The notes under the pieces: model-generated
Databases searched by the model: none
What the model was told of the DNA's origin: nothing
Seen by the model: the letters and a program-made list of their open reading frames with translations, nothing else
Source of the DNA: Candidatus Melainabacteria bacterium
GTDB taxonomy: Bacteria; Cyanobacteriota; Vampirovibrionia; Obscuribacterales; Obscuribacteraceae
DNA: 64,000 nucleotides
Direction: 5' to 3'
NCBI GenBank assembly: GCA_016716405.1
Contig: JADJWK010000003.1
Coordinates: 744,001-808,000, forward strand
Made by a program: the position numbers and the translations under genes
Shown here: positions 62,038-64,000 of the stretch, in pieces
How positions within the stretch are numbered: position 1 is the first letter of the stretch
Layout of the letters: each line of letters starts with the position of its first letter

Positions 62038-62204
62038 GACAATATCTCCTCAGAAGATTCGAGCTCTGAATCTACATCATCCGAATCCGATTTTGCCAGC
62101 CGGGGAATTTCTGCTCTCGACCATCTATCATGTGAATGCGCAATCTGATAGACCAGCTTGACGCCTCAGCATGACAACAAAACAAGTGAAGTAAAGACCA
62201 GTAA

Positions 62205-63728
<1,524 letters not shown>

Positions 63729-63837
63729 GGGCATGCATGGCGGACCGTTGCTGCTGCCCGCAGTCGGTTGGTTTGCATAGAGGCAGATATTCACGACATA
63801 TGCACCCTGATTTCCTTGTGTTTTAGAGGTAACGAAG

Positions 63838-64000
63838 ATGAAAAACAGAACCCTGGTCATTATCATGGCTGCTGTATTGCTATATGCTGGCGCCGGGTTT
63901 ACTGCCAGTTGTCATGGTCAAAACAGGACCGGGACCCAGAACGAGACCGGGACTGAGATTGAGACCGGGCCTGAAACCGGGACTGAAACCGGGCCTGAAA
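63838..64000 (+). CDS. Repeat lipoprotein (3' partial)
   Basis: ATG 63838 lies behind GAGGTAACGAAG. The first 54 residues seen are a signal sequence ending in FTASC (probable lipoprotein Cys 25), then a Thr/Gly/Glu repeat of the type TGTETGPE. The repeat is encoded by a 12-bp unit, ACCGGGACTGAA alternating with ACCGGGCCTGAA. The gene runs off the window, so length and any later domain are unknown. Confidence 0.75.
   Translation, partial: MKNRTLVIIMAAVLLYAGAGFTASCHGQNRTGTQNETGTEIETGPETGTETGPE

Overview
The window is about 58-60% GC, gene-dense bacterial chromosome with no rRNA, tRNA, CRISPR array or insertion sequence that I can see. The gene set includes eukaryotic-type Ser/Thr kinases (one with leucine-rich repeats), many TPR lipoproteins and secreted TPR proteins, LysM/'DG'-repeat proteins without signal peptides, DUF4239 and DUF3592 membrane proteins, and a histidine operon with unusual fusions. 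It resembles what I know of non-photosynthetic Cyanobacteriota of the Obscuribacterales/Vampirovibrionia type. That placement is an inference from gene style only; no marker gene in the window settles it.

Layout. 1-1224: 3' part of an ABC exporter. 1239-8713 (minus): Sir2 deacylase, SAF-domain protein, ChaN/TIKI-like protein, membrane protein, then a tightly coupled trio (unknown protein, kinase-LRR receptor, ADP-ribosylglycohydrolase). 8909-14994: TPR/membrane and secreted proteins of unknown role. 15024-22547 (minus): a complete histidine operon, hisG, hisC::HAD phosphatase, hisB, hisH, hisF, hisA::hisI::hisE, hisD, with overlapping genes. It is preceded by a 34-codon leader peptide with six consecutive His codons, a perfect antiterminator complement and an intrinsic terminator, i.e. 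a ribosome-mediated attenuator. 22637-23153: a frameshifted SnoaL-like gene. 23248-38026: DUF4239, TPR/TonB-C, PDZ lipoprotein, a pseudokinase, TPR and LRR proteins, a baeRF-like protein, a Tat-exported deaminase-like protein and a double UspA protein.

39146-45717 is a regulatory island: an OmpR-type response regulator facing two tandem 603-residue histidine kinases. It is flanked by four promoters that share the box GGTAA-N6-GGTAA followed exactly 11 nt later by a TAnnnT -10 element. The four target genes encode a small basic protein, an acidic protein, an NlpC/CHAP-like protein and a toxin-44-like protein. 48139-51541 holds a LysM plus papain-like cysteine peptidase protein and its small downstream partner. 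51573-58735 holds an ST7-like TPR protein, a SWIM/HTH plus SNF2 helicase pair, an acyltransferase-like protein lacking the catalytic His, and an M48 protease. 58806-59363 is a methionine sulfoxide reductase A whose catalytic Cys codon is TGA, with a SECIS-like hairpin at the right distance, so probably a selenoprotein. The window ends with a paralogue of the PDZ lipoprotein, an Ivy-type lysozyme inhibitor, a POT peptide transporter and the start of a repeat lipoprotein.

The strongest observations are the shared two-component promoter box, the TGA-encoded MsrA and the His attenuator; all three are read directly from the sequence.
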